DNA from: Acidobacteriota bacterium
GTDB lineage: Bacteria > Acidobacteriota > Blastocatellia > Pyrinomonadales > Pyrinomonadaceae
Direction of reading: 5' to 3'
DNA: 64,000 bases
Assembly (NCBI GenBank): GCA_003223935.1
Contig: QHXQ01000036.1
Location: 1-64,000, forward strand
Shown here piece after piece: positions 1-8,457 of the stretch. Under the pieces are notes generated by a model. It was not told the origin of the DNA. It was given only the letters and a program-made list of their open reading frames with translations, and did no database searches. Numbering within the stretch: position 1 is the stretch's first letter; each line of letters opens with the position of its first letter. The position numbers and the translations under genes are program-made.

Positions 1-354
1 CGACAGATGGCGGCCTTCTTTCCATCCTTGCGCGAGTATGCGGTGCATTACGGGCTGACCCGCAAGCGGCTGAGCGCGGCGCGACCTGATGCCATCGTGA
101 TGCACCCCGGCCCGATGAATCGCGGCATCGAGATCGCTTCGGACGTGGCTGATGGCACGCGCTCGCTCATCCTCGATCAAGTCGCCAACGGTCTCGCCGT
201 CCGCATGGCTGTGCTCTATCTGCTCGCCGGCGGCTCAGCCCTCGCGCAAGCGCAGACTAGAACAGAGACGGGTGAGACATTAGAACAACGACGCGATAAG
301 GCGAACAGAAACACAGCGCAACTCGCGCTGCCCGAACCTGTCCCGGCCGGTTAA
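1..354 (+). CDS. pyrB: Aspartate carbamoyltransferase, C-terminal part (cut by window start)
   Basis: The C-terminal 117 or so residues of the catalytic chain of aspartate transcarbamoylase, which joins carbamoyl phosphate and L-aspartate in the second step of pyrimidine synthesis. The frame is open from base 1, so the Met at position 7 is internal and the true start lies upstream of the window. Diagnostic stretches are [12 protein letters not shown], the aspartate-binding loop HPGPMNRG and the closing helix [13 protein letters not shown]. After YLLAGG the protein runs on for about 40 polar, Gln/Arg-rich residues. This is longer than the usual PyrB end and probably disordered. pyrC begins only 8 bases after the stop, so the two are almost certainly co-transcribed. 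No PyrI-like regulatory chain is seen nearby. Confidence 0.95.
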   Translation, partial: RQMAAFFPSLREYAVHYGLTRKRLSAARPDAIVMHPGPMNRGIEIASDVADGTRSLILDQVANGLAVRMAVLYLLAGGSALAQAQTRTETGETLEQRRDKANRNTAQLALPEPVPAG

Positions 355-362
355 AGAGCATT

Positions 363-1676
363 ATGAGACTACTCATCGCCAACGGTTACGTGATCGATCC
401 GACGCAAGGGATCAACGGCGGCCAAAATCTCTTGATTGAAGACGGGCGCGTTGCGGCGCTCCTCAGTCGCGGCGACGACGTACCCGAAGGTGCGGAGGTG
501 TTCGACGCGACAGGTCTCATCGTCGCGCCCGGCTTCATTGATCTGCACACGCACCTGCGCGAACCCGGACAGGAATATAAAGAGACGATTCAGACGGGCG
601 CGTTGGCTGCGGTCGCGGGCGGCTACACTTCCGTCTGCGCGATGCCAAACACCGATCCAGTGAACGATAATCCAGCCGTCACGCGCTTCATCATCGAACA
701 AGCTGAAGCGGCCGGACTCGCCAACGTCTTTCCGGTCGGCGCGATCACTAAGGGATCGCAAGGCAAGGAACTCGCGGAGATGGGCGAGATGCGGCGCGCA
801 GGCATCGTCGCCGTGACGGACGACGGCCGGTCTGTGCCGTCAGCCGGCATGATGCGCCGCGCGATGGAGTATGCGCGCGGGTTTGATCTGCCCGTGATGG
901 ATCATTGTGAAGAGCGCACGTTGACGGCGGGCGGCGTGATGCACGAAGGCGAGTGGTCGCTGCGTCTGGGTTTGCGCGGGTCTGTGGCGCTGGCGGAGGA
1001 ATTGGACGCTTGGCGCGACTGTGCGCTCGCAGAACTCACGGGTGCGCGCCTGCATCTTGCGCACGTCTCGACACGCGGCGCAATTGAAGCCGTGCGCCGC
1101 GCCAAAGAGCGTGGCCTGCGGGTCACGTGCGAAGTCGCGCCGCATCATTTCACGTTGACGGATGCGGCGGTTGAAGGCTACGACACGAACACGAAGATGT
1201 GCCCGCCGCTTCGGAGTGAGGAGCATCGCGCGGCGCTCCTTGAAGCTCTAGCCGACGGCACGATTGACGCCATCGCCACAGACCACGCGCCACATCACGC
1301 AGACGAGAAGGCGCTCGAATACGATCACGCGCCAAACGGCATCACGGGGCTTGAGACGGCGGTTGGTCTCGCGCTCGACCGGCTTGTGCATCAAGGCGTC
1401 GTTGGTCTCGAACGGCTCGTCGAACTCTGCTCCGTCAAGCCCGCGCGCATCTTCAGCCTCAAGGATCGCGGCACGCTCCGTCCGGGCGCTTGGGGCGACG
1501 TGACGATCATTGATCCCGATCTTGAATGGACATTTCAAGCCGCCCGCTCTGAGTCTAAGAGTCGCAACACGCCCTTCGATGGCTGGACGCTGCGCGGGGC
1601 AGCCGTCGCCACCATCGTTGCCGGCCGCATCGTCTATCGGCGCAGCAGCGAACAGACGGCGGCGCATGCACGTTAG
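363..1676 (+). CDS. pyrC: Dihydroorotase, type I
   Basis: Zinc amidohydrolase that cyclises carbamoyl aspartate to dihydroorotate, the third step of pyrimidine synthesis. At 437 residues it has the length of the class I (long) family. The metal-binding signature [10 protein letters not shown] places His62 and His64. VTDDG (around Asp153), HCEE (His181), HLAHVST (His231 and His234) and ATDHAPH (Asp307) are the other expected metal and catalytic sites, all intact. NTKMCPPLR is the substrate-loop region. The ATG start follows the pyrB stop closely, giving a pyrB-pyrC operon. Nothing in the sequence suggests the inactive pyrC' type. Confidence 0.97.
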   Translation: MRLLIANGYVIDPTQGINGGQNLLIEDGRVAALLSRGDDVPEGAEVFDATGLIVAPGFIDLHTHLREPGQEYKETIQTGALAAVAGGYTSVCAMPNTDPVNDNPAVTRFIIEQAEAAGLANVFPVGAITKGSQGKELAEMGEMRRAGIVAVTDDGRSVPSAGMMRRAMEYARGFDLPVMDHCEERTLTAGGVMHEGEWSLRLGLRGSVALAEELDAWRDCALAELTGARLHLAHVSTRGAIEAVRRAKERGLRVTCEVAPHHFTLTDAAVEGYDTNTKMCPPLRSEEHRAALLEALADGTIDAIATDHAPHHADEKALEYDHAPNGITGLETAVGLALDRLVHQGVVGLERLVELCSVKPARIFSLKDRGTLRPGAWGDVTIIDPDLEWTFQAARSESKSRNTPFDGWTLRGAAVATIVAGRIVYRRSSEQTAAHAR

Positions 1677-1861
1677 TCTCATCGCGCCCGCAAAAAGATT
1701 GACAAATCAATTCAGCAAAAGAGATTATCTCCGCGCTCTTGTGCGCTCGTGTCTCTGCTAACGGGCGCACCGGTCTTGCCAATGTCCTTGCGCAGTCGTC
1801 ACATGATCAAGCTGCAATGTTGGTCATGCGTCCGTTCATGCCTACATGTCGAGAGAAGATC

Positions 1862-2104
1862 ATGAATAGACACCGCACCCGTCTCGTCTCAACGATCCTG
1901 CTGCTGCTGTTGTCGCAATCCGTTGTCGGCGCACAAGTCGAGCCTGCTGATCAGGACGTGCGCACCATTCCTGAATCGGAGACGGACTTTTTTCTCACGC
2001 TCATCGAGGCGCAACTCAGTTTCGTGAAAGACGCACAGGGGCAAGTCACACAACTCATCCTGCACCAGAACGGGCGGGATACTCCGGCGAAGAAGATCAA
2101 ATGA
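1862..2104 (+). CDS. Small secreted protein with a lone DUF3471-like segment
   Basis: An 80-residue protein starting at the ATG after a purine-rich GAGAGAAG stretch. The N-terminus is a signal peptide: basic MNRHRTR, a leucine-rich core and SVVGAQ as a likely cleavage site. The mature part ends with FVKDAQGQVTQLILHQNGRD, which matches the C-terminal strand pair of DUF3471-type domains. In acidobacterial secreted beta-lactamase/esterase-like hydrolases these domains usually follow a catalytic domain. Here there is no catalytic domain, so the gene may be the remnant of a larger hydrolase or a free-standing periplasmic module. The reading frame is open upstream to 1739, but that extension lacks a signal sequence. 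The function is unknown. The SGNH hydrolase gene follows by 15 bases and may be co-transcribed. Confidence 0.6.
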   Translation: MNRHRTRLVSTILLLLLSQSVVGAQVEPADQDVRTIPESETDFFLTLIEAQLSFVKDAQGQVTQLILHQNGRDTPAKKIK

Positions 2105-2119
2105 TGAAAGGAGCTAGAC

Positions 2120-3022
2120 ATGGCAGACTTTAGAATGGTCGTACTCGGCGATTCCGTAACTTGGGGACAGGGACTTCTGACGGAAGAGAAGTTTTACTCG
2201 CTCGTCAAACGCGCGCTCACCGGCACGAATGGGGCGCAAGGTTGCACCGTGCTGGCTCATTCAGGCGCGACCATCGGCGCAAACGTACAGACCACCGAGC
2301 CGAGGGTTGATGGCGAAGTCCCGACCTCTTATCCCACCATCATCCAGCAGTGCGATGCGTTCACAGATGCGCCCGATGCGGTGGACTTCGTTCTCCTCAA
2401 CGGCGGGATCAACGACATAGACGTTCGTCTGCTCCTCAACCCAATCACCGACACAAAGGATTTGCACGATATGATCCTGCTGTTCTGCTACAGGGACATG
2501 AAGCTGTTGCTCGGCAAGGTCGTCAATAGGTTCACTAAGCCGACGGCGAAGATTGTGGTGACGAGTTATTTTCCGGTGCTGAGCGAGCAGAGTCTGCCGC
2601 CGCTCGTGCATGCCTTTCTCGCGCTGTACGGCGTCAGCAGCGGAATGTTCTTCCCGCATCTGGCGGAGCAGATCGTGGCGAAGGTGGTCGCTAATTGCAC
2701 ACAGTTCTGGAACGAGTCCAACGCGGTCTTTCAACAAGCGGTGAACGAAGTGAACGCACAGGCGGGCGGTGCGCCGCGCGTCTTCTTTGCCCAGCCGCCC
2801 TTCACCGCCGCGAACTCTGCGCTTGCGCCGAACGCTTGGCTCTGGGGCGTGAATTTTAACCTGTCGCCACAAGACCCTGTGCAAGCTGCCCGGCATCAGT
2901 CCTGCAACGCGCATGAGCAAGACCCTATCCAACGAGAAATCTGCTATCGCGCCTCAGCCGGGCATCCCAATCTGACCGGCGCACAGCAATTCGCCAACGC
3001 CATTCTCGCCGTGATTCAGTAG
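2120..3022 (+). CDS. SGNH/GDSL-family hydrolase
   Basis: A 300-residue protein with the SGNH esterase/lipase layout. Block I is VVLGDSVTWG with the nucleophile Ser12. Block II is around HSGATIG, block III is LLNGGINDID with the oxyanion Asn, and the C-terminal SAGHPNLTGAQ supplies the catalytic His and an approximating acidic residue. No signal peptide is seen, so it is probably cytosolic unless the preceding small secreted protein is a partner. A ribosome-binding site, AAAGGAG, lies just before the ATG. The substrate cannot be predicted. Family members cleave acyl esters of lipids, glycans or thioesters. Confidence 0.8.
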   Translation: MADFRMVVLGDSVTWGQGLLTEEKFYSLVKRALTGTNGAQGCTVLAHSGATIGANVQTTEPRVDGEVPTSYPTIIQQCDAFTDAPDAVDFVLLNGGINDIDVRLLLNPITDTKDLHDMILLFCYRDMKLLLGKVVNRFTKPTAKIVVTSYFPVLSEQSLPPLVHAFLALYGVSSGMFFPHLAEQIVAKVVANCTQFWNESNAVFQQAVNEVNAQAGGAPRVFFAQPPFTAANSALAPNAWLWGVNFNLSPQDPVQAARHQSCNAHEQDPIQREICYRASAGHPNLTGAQQFANAILAVIQ

Positions 3023-3114
3023 CGCAAATGCAACAGGTCTTATAAACACCTGTGGTGCAATTTCGACCAATGTTTATGCGAGTTCCAGCGCAGCCTTTAC
3101 TGTGTCGCGCGGAA

Positions 3115-3676
3115 CTAACCCAAGATGTCGTTGACGCTGACGGCGAGACCGAGGATGGTTTGGGCTTGCACGTCTGCGCCGCGTTGGCAGTGTTGGCTTG
3201 TTTGATATGCGCCGCCGACGGGTGCGACGTAAAGCTCGATGCGCTCGTCGGGTAGATTGATCAACCAGACCTCTTTGATGCCGGCTTGCGCGTAGAGCGG
3301 CAACTTGATTGTCCGGTCGGTCTCGACCGTTGTGTCGGCGACTTCGATGACGAGCAGTACATCGGACGGGCGCGGGTGCGCGTGACGATAAAAAATCATC
3401 GCGCCAGCGCAGCAAGGTCACGTCAGGTTGCGGTTCGGAGAAATCGTTCAAACGGATCGGACTTTGCACGCGCACAATGAAATTACGTTGCGCTAATCTG
3501 CTGAGCAGAAATACGAGGGCATCAACACACGCGGCGTGAGGACTACCGATGGGTGACATTTCATAAATATCTCCTTCGATGAGTTCAAGGCGGGCATCCC
3601 TGCCAAAGATGCCCGCCGCGCCCATGCGCTCGTACTCGTCGGCTGTGATCCAGCGTTTCGCCAGTTCGCGCGCCAT
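3115..3676 (-). pseudogene. Uma2-family endonuclease gene, frameshifted
   Basis: Two overlapping minus-strand frames together encode one Uma2 (DUF820, restriction-endonuclease-like fold) protein. The first frame starts at the ATG 3676 (MARELAKRWITADEYERM) and carries LELIEGDIYEM and PQPDVTLLRWRDDF. The second carries YRHAHPRPSDVLLVIEVADT and IKLPLYAQAGIKEVWLIN. The family needs all of these, including the Glu/Asp residues of PDV and IEV. The frames meet at a run of six A's on the plus strand (3390-3395). Removing one base there restores a single protein of about 187 residues. The start lies 4 bases after the EF-G stop, so it is probably co-transcribed. The slip could be a real inactivation, a sequencing error in the homopolymer, or programmed frameshifting. 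Confidence 0.75.
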
Positions 3677-3680
3677 CGCT

Positions 3681-5786
3681 TCACTCTTCCTCTTCCGCTC
3701 TAATGCGTCCTTCCGCTCGCGCCTGCTCGACGATCTTCTGCGCGATGTTGCCGGGCACAGGATCATAGTGTGAGAACTCCATGTGATAGGAGCCGCGTGC
3801 GCCGGTGATGGAGTTGAGTTTGGATTGATAGTCGAGCATCTCGGCCATCGGCACTTGCGCTTTGATGACCTGATTCTTGCCGCGCATCTCCATGCCTTGC
3901 ACGCGCCCGCGCCGTGAGTTCAAGTCGCCCATGATGTCGCCGCTGCATTCCACCGGCGCAACCACCTCGACGTTCATGATCGGTTCGAGCAGCGTCGGTT
4001 TGATCTTGTCCACAGCATTGCGGAAAGCTTTGCGCCCGGCGGCGCGGAAGCTGTGCTCGTCCGAATCAACCGTGTGATATGAACCGTCAACGAGGATGGC
4101 TTTGAAATCAACCATCGGGTAGCCGGCGATTGCGCCGCCCGACGCCGCTTCGATGATCCCTTTCTCAATCGCCGGCCGGAATTGCTGCGGCACTGAGCCG
4201 CCGAAAATCTTATCCTCAAACTGAAAGCCGCCGCCGCGCGGCAGAGGCTCGAACACAACCTTGCAATCGCCGAACTGGCCGCGCCCGCCCGTCTGCTTCT
4301 TGTGTCGGCCTTGCACTTCGGCGCGCGCAGTGATCGTCTCCTTGTAAGGCACTTTCGGCGGATGCAGGGCCACTTCGACGTGGAAGCGATTCTTTAATTT
4401 CTCGACCACAGTCTCGACGTGCAGTTGTCCTGAGCCGGAGAGGATGAACTCTTTCGTCTGCGCATCGCGCGAGAAATGAAGCGACGGGTCTTCTTCTAAA
4501 ATCTTGTGCAAGGCGACGCTGATCTTCTCTTCGTCTTGGCGCGACTTCGGCTCGATGGCAAAGGAGATGGCCGCTTCTGGGAACTGCACTTGATCGTAAA
4601 CGATGGGCGCGGCCTTGTCCGCAAGCGTATCGCCGGTCTGCGTCTCTTTCAACTTCACGCACGCGATGATGTCGCCCGCGTTGGCTTCGTCCACCTTGTC
4701 GAGTTGCTTGCCTTGAATCGAATGCAAAGCGCCGAGTCGTTCCGCCACGCCGCGCGTCATGTTCTGCACCGTCGCGTCGTGCTTGACGTGACCGCTGACG
4801 ACTTTCATCACGGTGATGCGACCGGCGAACGGATCGGCGATGGTGCGAAAGACGTAAGCGGAGAATGGCTCGGACGAACTGTACTTGCGCGTCAAGGGTT
4901 CGCCGCCGTCCGTCTCGGGCGCGGTGCGACCGTGTTCGGCTTCGTGCGTGTCGGGTGCGGGCGCGTAGTCAACGATACCGTCGAGTATGTTCTGCAAGCC
5001 GACGAGCGTCGCGCTTGAAGCGGCGAAGACCGGGCACAGACGGCTCGCGGCAATCGCCTTCGAGATGTTCGGCACAATGTCCTCTTCGGGCAGCGTGCCC
5101 AACTCGAAATACTTCTCCATTAAAGCATCGTCCGATTCCGCGATGACTTCGATCAGGCGCGTGCGCTCTTTATCAACCACGTCGCGCCCCGCCGCCGGAA
5201 TGTCAATCTCTTTGGCCTTGCCTTCAGCGTCAAACTCGTAAGCCTTCATGTGGACGATGTCCACGACGCCTTTGAAATCCTTCTCCTTGCCGATGGGCAG
5301 AGTGAAAGGGACGATGGCGCGGCTGAAAGTTTGACGCGCGCTGTCCAAAGCCGCGCCGAAGTCTGCGTGCTCTTTATCAACTTGGTTGATGACCATCATG
5401 CGCGGCGTCATAAACTCGTTCGCGTAAGCCCAAGTCTTTTCGGTCTGCACTTCAACGCCTTTGACCGCGTGGACGACGACGAGCGCGCAATCGGCGACGC
5501 GAAGCGCAGGGCGCGCGTGCGCGATGAAGGCGGCGTAACCAGGCGTGTCAATTAAATTAAGCTTGTGATCTTTGTATTCGAGATGCGCGAGCGCGGAGTT
5601 CAGAGTGATCTTGCGGGCGATTGCGTCTTCTTCATAGTCGGTCGTGGTCGTGCCTTCGTCCACTTTGCCCCAACGCGGCGTCGCGCCCGCGAGGTAGAGC
5701 AGGGAACTGACGAGTTGCGTCTTGCCTGAGTCGCCATGACCGATGATGGCGAGATTGCGAATCTGATTTGTCGGATAAACTTTCAT
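3681..5786 (-). CDS. fusA: Elongation factor G paralogue (translational GTPase)
   Basis: A 701-residue EF-G-type GTPase that would promote translocation or another ribosome step. The G1 loop is GHGDSGKT (residues 16-23), where canonical EF-G has GHVDAGKTT. G3 is DTPGY (80-84) and G4 is NQVD (134-137) instead of NKMD. These deviations, together with the variant start IRNLAIIGHGDSGKT, are typical of the second, non-housekeeping EF-G subfamily of Acidobacteriota and Actinomycetota. Domains II-V are complete, with GRGQFGD in domain IV and the SHYDPVPGN stretch near the end. It stands alone, away from str-operon genes, which also argues for a paralogue. Only the Uma2 gene follows closely. Confidence 0.9.
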   Translation of the reverse strand: MKVYPTNQIRNLAIIGHGDSGKTQLVSSLLYLAGATPRWGKVDEGTTTTDYEEDAIARKITLNSALAHLEYKDHKLNLIDTPGYAAFIAHARPALRVADCALVVVHAVKGVEVQTEKTWAYANEFMTPRMMVINQVDKEHADFGAALDSARQTFSRAIVPFTLPIGKEKDFKGVVDIVHMKAYEFDAEGKAKEIDIPAAGRDVVDKERTRLIEVIAESDDALMEKYFELGTLPEEDIVPNISKAIAASRLCPVFAASSATLVGLQNILDGIVDYAPAPDTHEAEHGRTAPETDGGEPLTRKYSSSEPFSAYVFRTIADPFAGRITVMKVVSGHVKHDATVQNMTRGVAERLGALHSIQGKQLDKVDEANAGDIIACVKLKETQTGDTLADKAAPIVYDQVQFPEAAISFAIEPKSRQDEEKISVALHKILEEDPSLHFSRDAQTKEFILSGSGQLHVETVVEKLKNRFHVEVALHPPKVPYKETITARAEVQGRHKKQTGGRGQFGDCKVVFEPLPRGGGFQFEDKIFGGSVPQQFRPAIEKGIIEAASGGAIAGYPMVDFKAILVDGSYHTVDSDEHSFRAAGRKAFRNAVDKIKPTLLEPIMNVEVVAPVECSGDIMGDLNSRRGRVQGMEMRGKNQVIKAQVPMAEMLDYQSKLNSITGARGSYHMEFSHYDPVPGNIAQKIVEQARAEGRIRAEEEE

Positions 5787-6054
5787 AACGGTTAAAGCAG
5801 CATCCTTTCGACGGGTGTAATTTGAGACGCAGAACCGAGCGATCAGCGCTTACATCGGCACAGATTCTTGTGCGAGATCGCGCTCTCTGGTATGCAGCAA
5901 ATTTAGCTGAGCGCAGGCACAGATGGCAAGCGGCCGAACAGAAGTAGAGAGGCGAAAGGCGCAGGGCGAAAGCGAGGCGGGATAGATTGTTGGCTTAATG
6001 CTCTTTCGCCGAGTCAAGCGCGGTTCAAGTGCGAGGTGAGTTGAGTTCGGTGTT
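5787..6054. other. Divergent intergenic region
   Basis: This 268-bp gap separates the minus-strand EF-G gene from the plus-strand DCC gene, so it must hold promoters for both. No clear hairpin, repeat or operator was recognised. Confidence 0.4.
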
Positions 6055-6483
6055 ATGATCTCTGCCATGGCGACGGAGACGGCGGAGTTGGAAGTTTACA
6101 CGGACGGTCAATGCCCCCTGTGTCGCTGGATGCGTGCGCGGGTTGAGCCGCTCGACACCGAGCGTAGGCTCGAATGGTTCGACTATCACGAGCCGGAGGT
6201 GCTCGCACGCGCGCAGCCGCACACGCCGCGCGAGTTGGCCGCAGAGATGCACGTGCGGCGCAGACGCGACGGCGCTTGGCGCAAAGGCTACTGGGCTTGG
6301 CTCGAAGTCTTGCGCGTGCTGCCGCGTTGGCGTTGGCTCGTGCCCATCCTCTCAGTCTGGCCGTTCACGATGTTGGGGCCCCACCTCTACCACTTCATCG
6401 CCACACGCCGCTACACACTCTTCGGCATCCCCCCGCCCTGCGACGAAAGCGGCGTCTGCCAACTGCACACGACACAAAAATAG
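6055..6483 (+). CDS. DCC-family thiol-disulfide oxidoreductase-like protein (DUF393)
   Basis: A 142-residue protein of the DUF393/DCC family. The N-terminal strand EVYTDGQCPLCRWM carries the defining D-G-x-C-P-x-C motif, here with a CPLC pair that could act as a redox centre. The region LRVLPRWRWLVPILSVWPF and the following residues form the usual hydrophobic half. The C-terminal CDESGVCQLH adds two more cysteines. The start may be the ATG at 6055 or the ATG at 6067; neither has a good ribosome-binding site. No redox partner is encoded nearby. The 21-bp repeat array begins 7 bases after the stop. Confidence 0.8.
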   Translation: MISAMATETAELEVYTDGQCPLCRWMRARVEPLDTERRLEWFDYHEPEVLARAQPHTPRELAAEMHVRRRRDGAWRKGYWAWLEVLRVLPRWRWLVPILSVWPFTMLGPHLYHFIATRRYTLFGIPPPCDESGVCQLHTTQK

Positions 6484-6490
6484 ACACTTT

Positions 6491-6784
6491 GCACGTTCTG
6501 TAAGAGCTTTTGGACGTGCAAAAGGAGCAAATGGAGTTTCGTTAAGAGCATTTGGAGTTTCATTTGCTCCAAACGAAGTTCCGTTTGCTCTTAACGAAAC
6601 TCCAAAAACTCCAAACGAAACTTCAAAAGCTCTTAACGAAGGTTCGTTTGCTCTGTTTGGAGTTCCAAAAGCTCTTAACGGAACTCCATTTGCTCCTAAC
6701 GAAACCTCAAAAGCTCTTACGGAAGCCCCAAAAGCTCTGATTGAGTGTTCGTTTGCTCCTGCCGAACGCGCAAAAACTCCCACG
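6491..6784. repeat. 21-bp phased repeat array A (14 units)
   Basis: Fourteen consecutive degenerate units of exactly 21 bp fill most of the gap between the DCC gene and the VWA gene. Typical units read GAAACTTCAAAAGCTCTTAAC (6617), GGAACTCCATTTGCTCCTAAC (6680) and GAAACCTCAAAAGCTCTTACG (6701). The first units carry the inverted text (GGAGTTTC, AAGAGC), so the array changes orientation around 6560. There are no indels between units. Both strands are open in one frame and would read as heptapeptide repeats (NETSKAL-like on plus, RAFEVSL-like on minus). No start site or ribosome-binding site supports translation. Confidence 0.85.
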
Positions 6785-6944
6785 GCGTGCGCGGGCAGCA
6801 AGTCCGCCTCTACAGCCATCTTTAGCGCGTCTCTCTGCATCATAAAAGCGCCGAAATCAAGGCGGGCAAGACGGCTGCGCGCGAGACGGATGTCGTTAAA
6901 ACCTCGCGCGCTTTTGCTCGCTCAGGAGAGGAAATAGGTTCATC

Positions 6945-7679
6945 ATGAGGAAACTCTTTTTATCTGTGGCCGCTTTCATGTTGGCGCTATCGGCGTCTGC
7001 GAGCCTGCCGGTCAGTGCCGCCGGACGCGCGGACGACAAAGCGCATCGAACGGTTAAAGGGCACGTGCAAGTGCCGCTCAATCTGGCGGTGTTGGTGCAG
7101 GACGACTTGGTCTCGCGCGTCGGGAGCGAACTAGGCGTGACGGGCGATTTCATCCGCGCGCTGCCCGCAAGCTCGCGCGTCATGGTCGGCTATTTGACGG
7201 CCGGCACATTGCAAGTGCGCCAGCCGTTTACAAATGATCTGGAGCAGGCGGCGCGCACGCTACGCACGCCGGTCGCAAATGAATCGGCTGCGCCTTACAA
7301 CCCTTACGTCGAAGTGCTTGAGGCGCTGCGCAAGTTCGATGCGAACAACTCGAACCAGAACGCGGTGCTGCTCATCTCCGATGGTCTCGACACCTCGCGC
7401 GGCTTCGACTCGGACTCCGCGCTCAATAGCATTGACCTCAAACGCGCCGTGCGCGAAGCCAAACAGCGTAACGTCTCTGTCTATGCCTTCTACGCGCCGA
7501 CGGTCGGCTTGACTAGCTACGACCAAACGGCCGTCAGCTACGGGCAGAGCGCGCTCAATCGCATCGCAAACGAGACGGGCGGACGCGCCTTCTTTCAAGG
7601 CACGAGCTTCGTCACCTTCGATTCATACTTCGACAACTTGCGCCGCGCGCTCAACGCACGCTTCGCGCCCCTTTCTTAA
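6945..7679 (+). CDS. Secreted VWA-like domain protein
   Basis: A 244-residue protein with a signal peptide (MRKLFLSVAAFMLALSASAS). It is followed by a von Willebrand A-like fold: the first strand LNLAVLVQDD, the NAVLLISDGLD strand with the 'SDG' Asp, and NVSVYAFYAP near the end. The first MIDAS loop should read DxSxS but is LVQDDLVS, so metal binding is probably weak or absent. Acidobacteriota carry many such VWFA-related exported proteins, generally of unknown role. An AGAGGAAA ribosome-binding site lies upstream. A strong terminator hairpin follows the stop, so the gene is a single unit. Confidence 0.75.
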   Translation: MRKLFLSVAAFMLALSASASLPVSAAGRADDKAHRTVKGHVQVPLNLAVLVQDDLVSRVGSELGVTGDFIRALPASSRVMVGYLTAGTLQVRQPFTNDLEQAARTLRTPVANESAAPYNPYVEVLEALRKFDANNSNQNAVLLISDGLDTSRGFDSDSALNSIDLKRAVREAKQRNVSVYAFYAPTVGLTSYDQTAVSYGQSALNRIANETGGRAFFQGTSFVTFDSYFDNLRRALNARFAPLS

Positions 7680-7711
7680 CTCACCAAGGAGAGTTAAGAC
7701 CCAGCCGCTAA

Positions 7712-7746
7712 GGGCACGAAAGAGCAGCGTTCGCTCTTTCGTGCCC
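7712..7746 (+). terminator. Intrinsic terminator after the VWA gene
   Basis: A perfect 14-bp stem, GGGCACGAAAGAGC paired with GCTCTTTCGTGCCC, with a 7-nt loop. A T-rich stretch ending TCTTTTTG follows within 20 bases. Confidence 0.85.
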
Positions 7747-7903
7747 TCTGTGTCTTTTTGTGAGCAACAATTGATTCCTGAGCCGACCGAAAATAATTTT
7801 GCTGCGCGCCGCCGTCCGGTGATAAAGTGTCGCGCACCCCGCGCCCTTAGCGAGCGACCCCCACTCCGACTCGCACAAGGCGCGCGCCTCCGGGTCTGGT
7901 GTG

Positions 7904-8275
7904 ATGAAGACCAACAGCGGACGTGAATACTGCCTGATCGTCGAAGGCGCGTACCTATCGCAGTCTGAGGCGGAACATGCTTTGCGCGATCCGTTCATTG
8001 AAGAGTGGGTCGAAGAGACCGGCCGCTTTCGCATCCACAATCTGAACGAGATGGAGATCGTGCCGGGCGTCGTGCTCGGCGCACTCGGCATTGAGATGCT
8101 CGACGAAGAGTTGTTCGAGATCGCCAGCACAGACCCGGAACGGCCTCTGACTGAACACAAAGCGCGCGGCGTGGCCGAGGCCCTGCGCCGTCACGATATG
8201 TTCGACGAGATCACGGTCGAGCCGCGCAACGTCGCGCACGACGCAGACGCGCAAGAGACGGGCGAACAGACTTGA
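7904..8275 (+). CDS. Hypothetical cytosolic protein
   Basis: A 123-residue acidic protein with no signal peptide or membrane segment. The ATG at 7904 directly follows an in-frame GTG at 7901, and either could be the start. The sequence begins with a strand-like YCLIVEGAYLSQSEAEHALRD, has a hydrophobic middle (EIVPGVVLGALGIEML) and ends in a polar tail. The family is not recognised. It is flanked by hairpins on both sides and is therefore probably transcribed alone. Codon use matches its neighbours. Confidence 0.6.
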   Translation: MKTNSGREYCLIVEGAYLSQSEAEHALRDPFIEEWVEETGRFRIHNLNEMEIVPGVVLGALGIEMLDEELFEIASTDPERPLTEHKARGVAEALRRHDMFDEITVEPRNVAHDADAQETGEQT

Positions 8276-8318
8276 AACTTTATCTTTGCTCTAAGGCTCG
8301 CGGGCGATGAGCGACAAG

Positions 8319-8378
8319 GGCGGCGACGCGCGCGCCGGGCGGCAGTCTGTTGTTTCAGACTGCCCTTGCGCCGCCACA
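8319..8378 (+). terminator. Hairpin after the hypothetical gene
   Basis: The stem GGCAGTCTG (8341-8349) pairs with CAGACTGCC (8356-8364) around a TTGTTT loop. GC-rich flanks (GGCGGCG and CGCCGCC) can extend the pairing. There is no T-tract, so the terminator role is tentative. Confidence 0.5.
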
Positions 8379-8457
8379 GTCGCGCAAGGCGATCAGCCCT
8401 TACATCCTAGTGCAACGTCTTGGCGAACAGTGTTACACTTAGTTGTCCAGTTGAACA

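Noticed and set aside
6134-6937. Possible 267-residue protein covering array A, and a minus-strand frame over the same place
   Set aside because: It begins inside the DCC gene in another frame and its heptapeptides come from the 21-bp repeats. Both strands are open, which marks it as a repeat artefact.
6945-7679. Functional metal-binding VWA integrin-like domain
   Set aside because: The DxSxS loop is not present (LVQDDLVS), so only a VWA-like fold is claimed.
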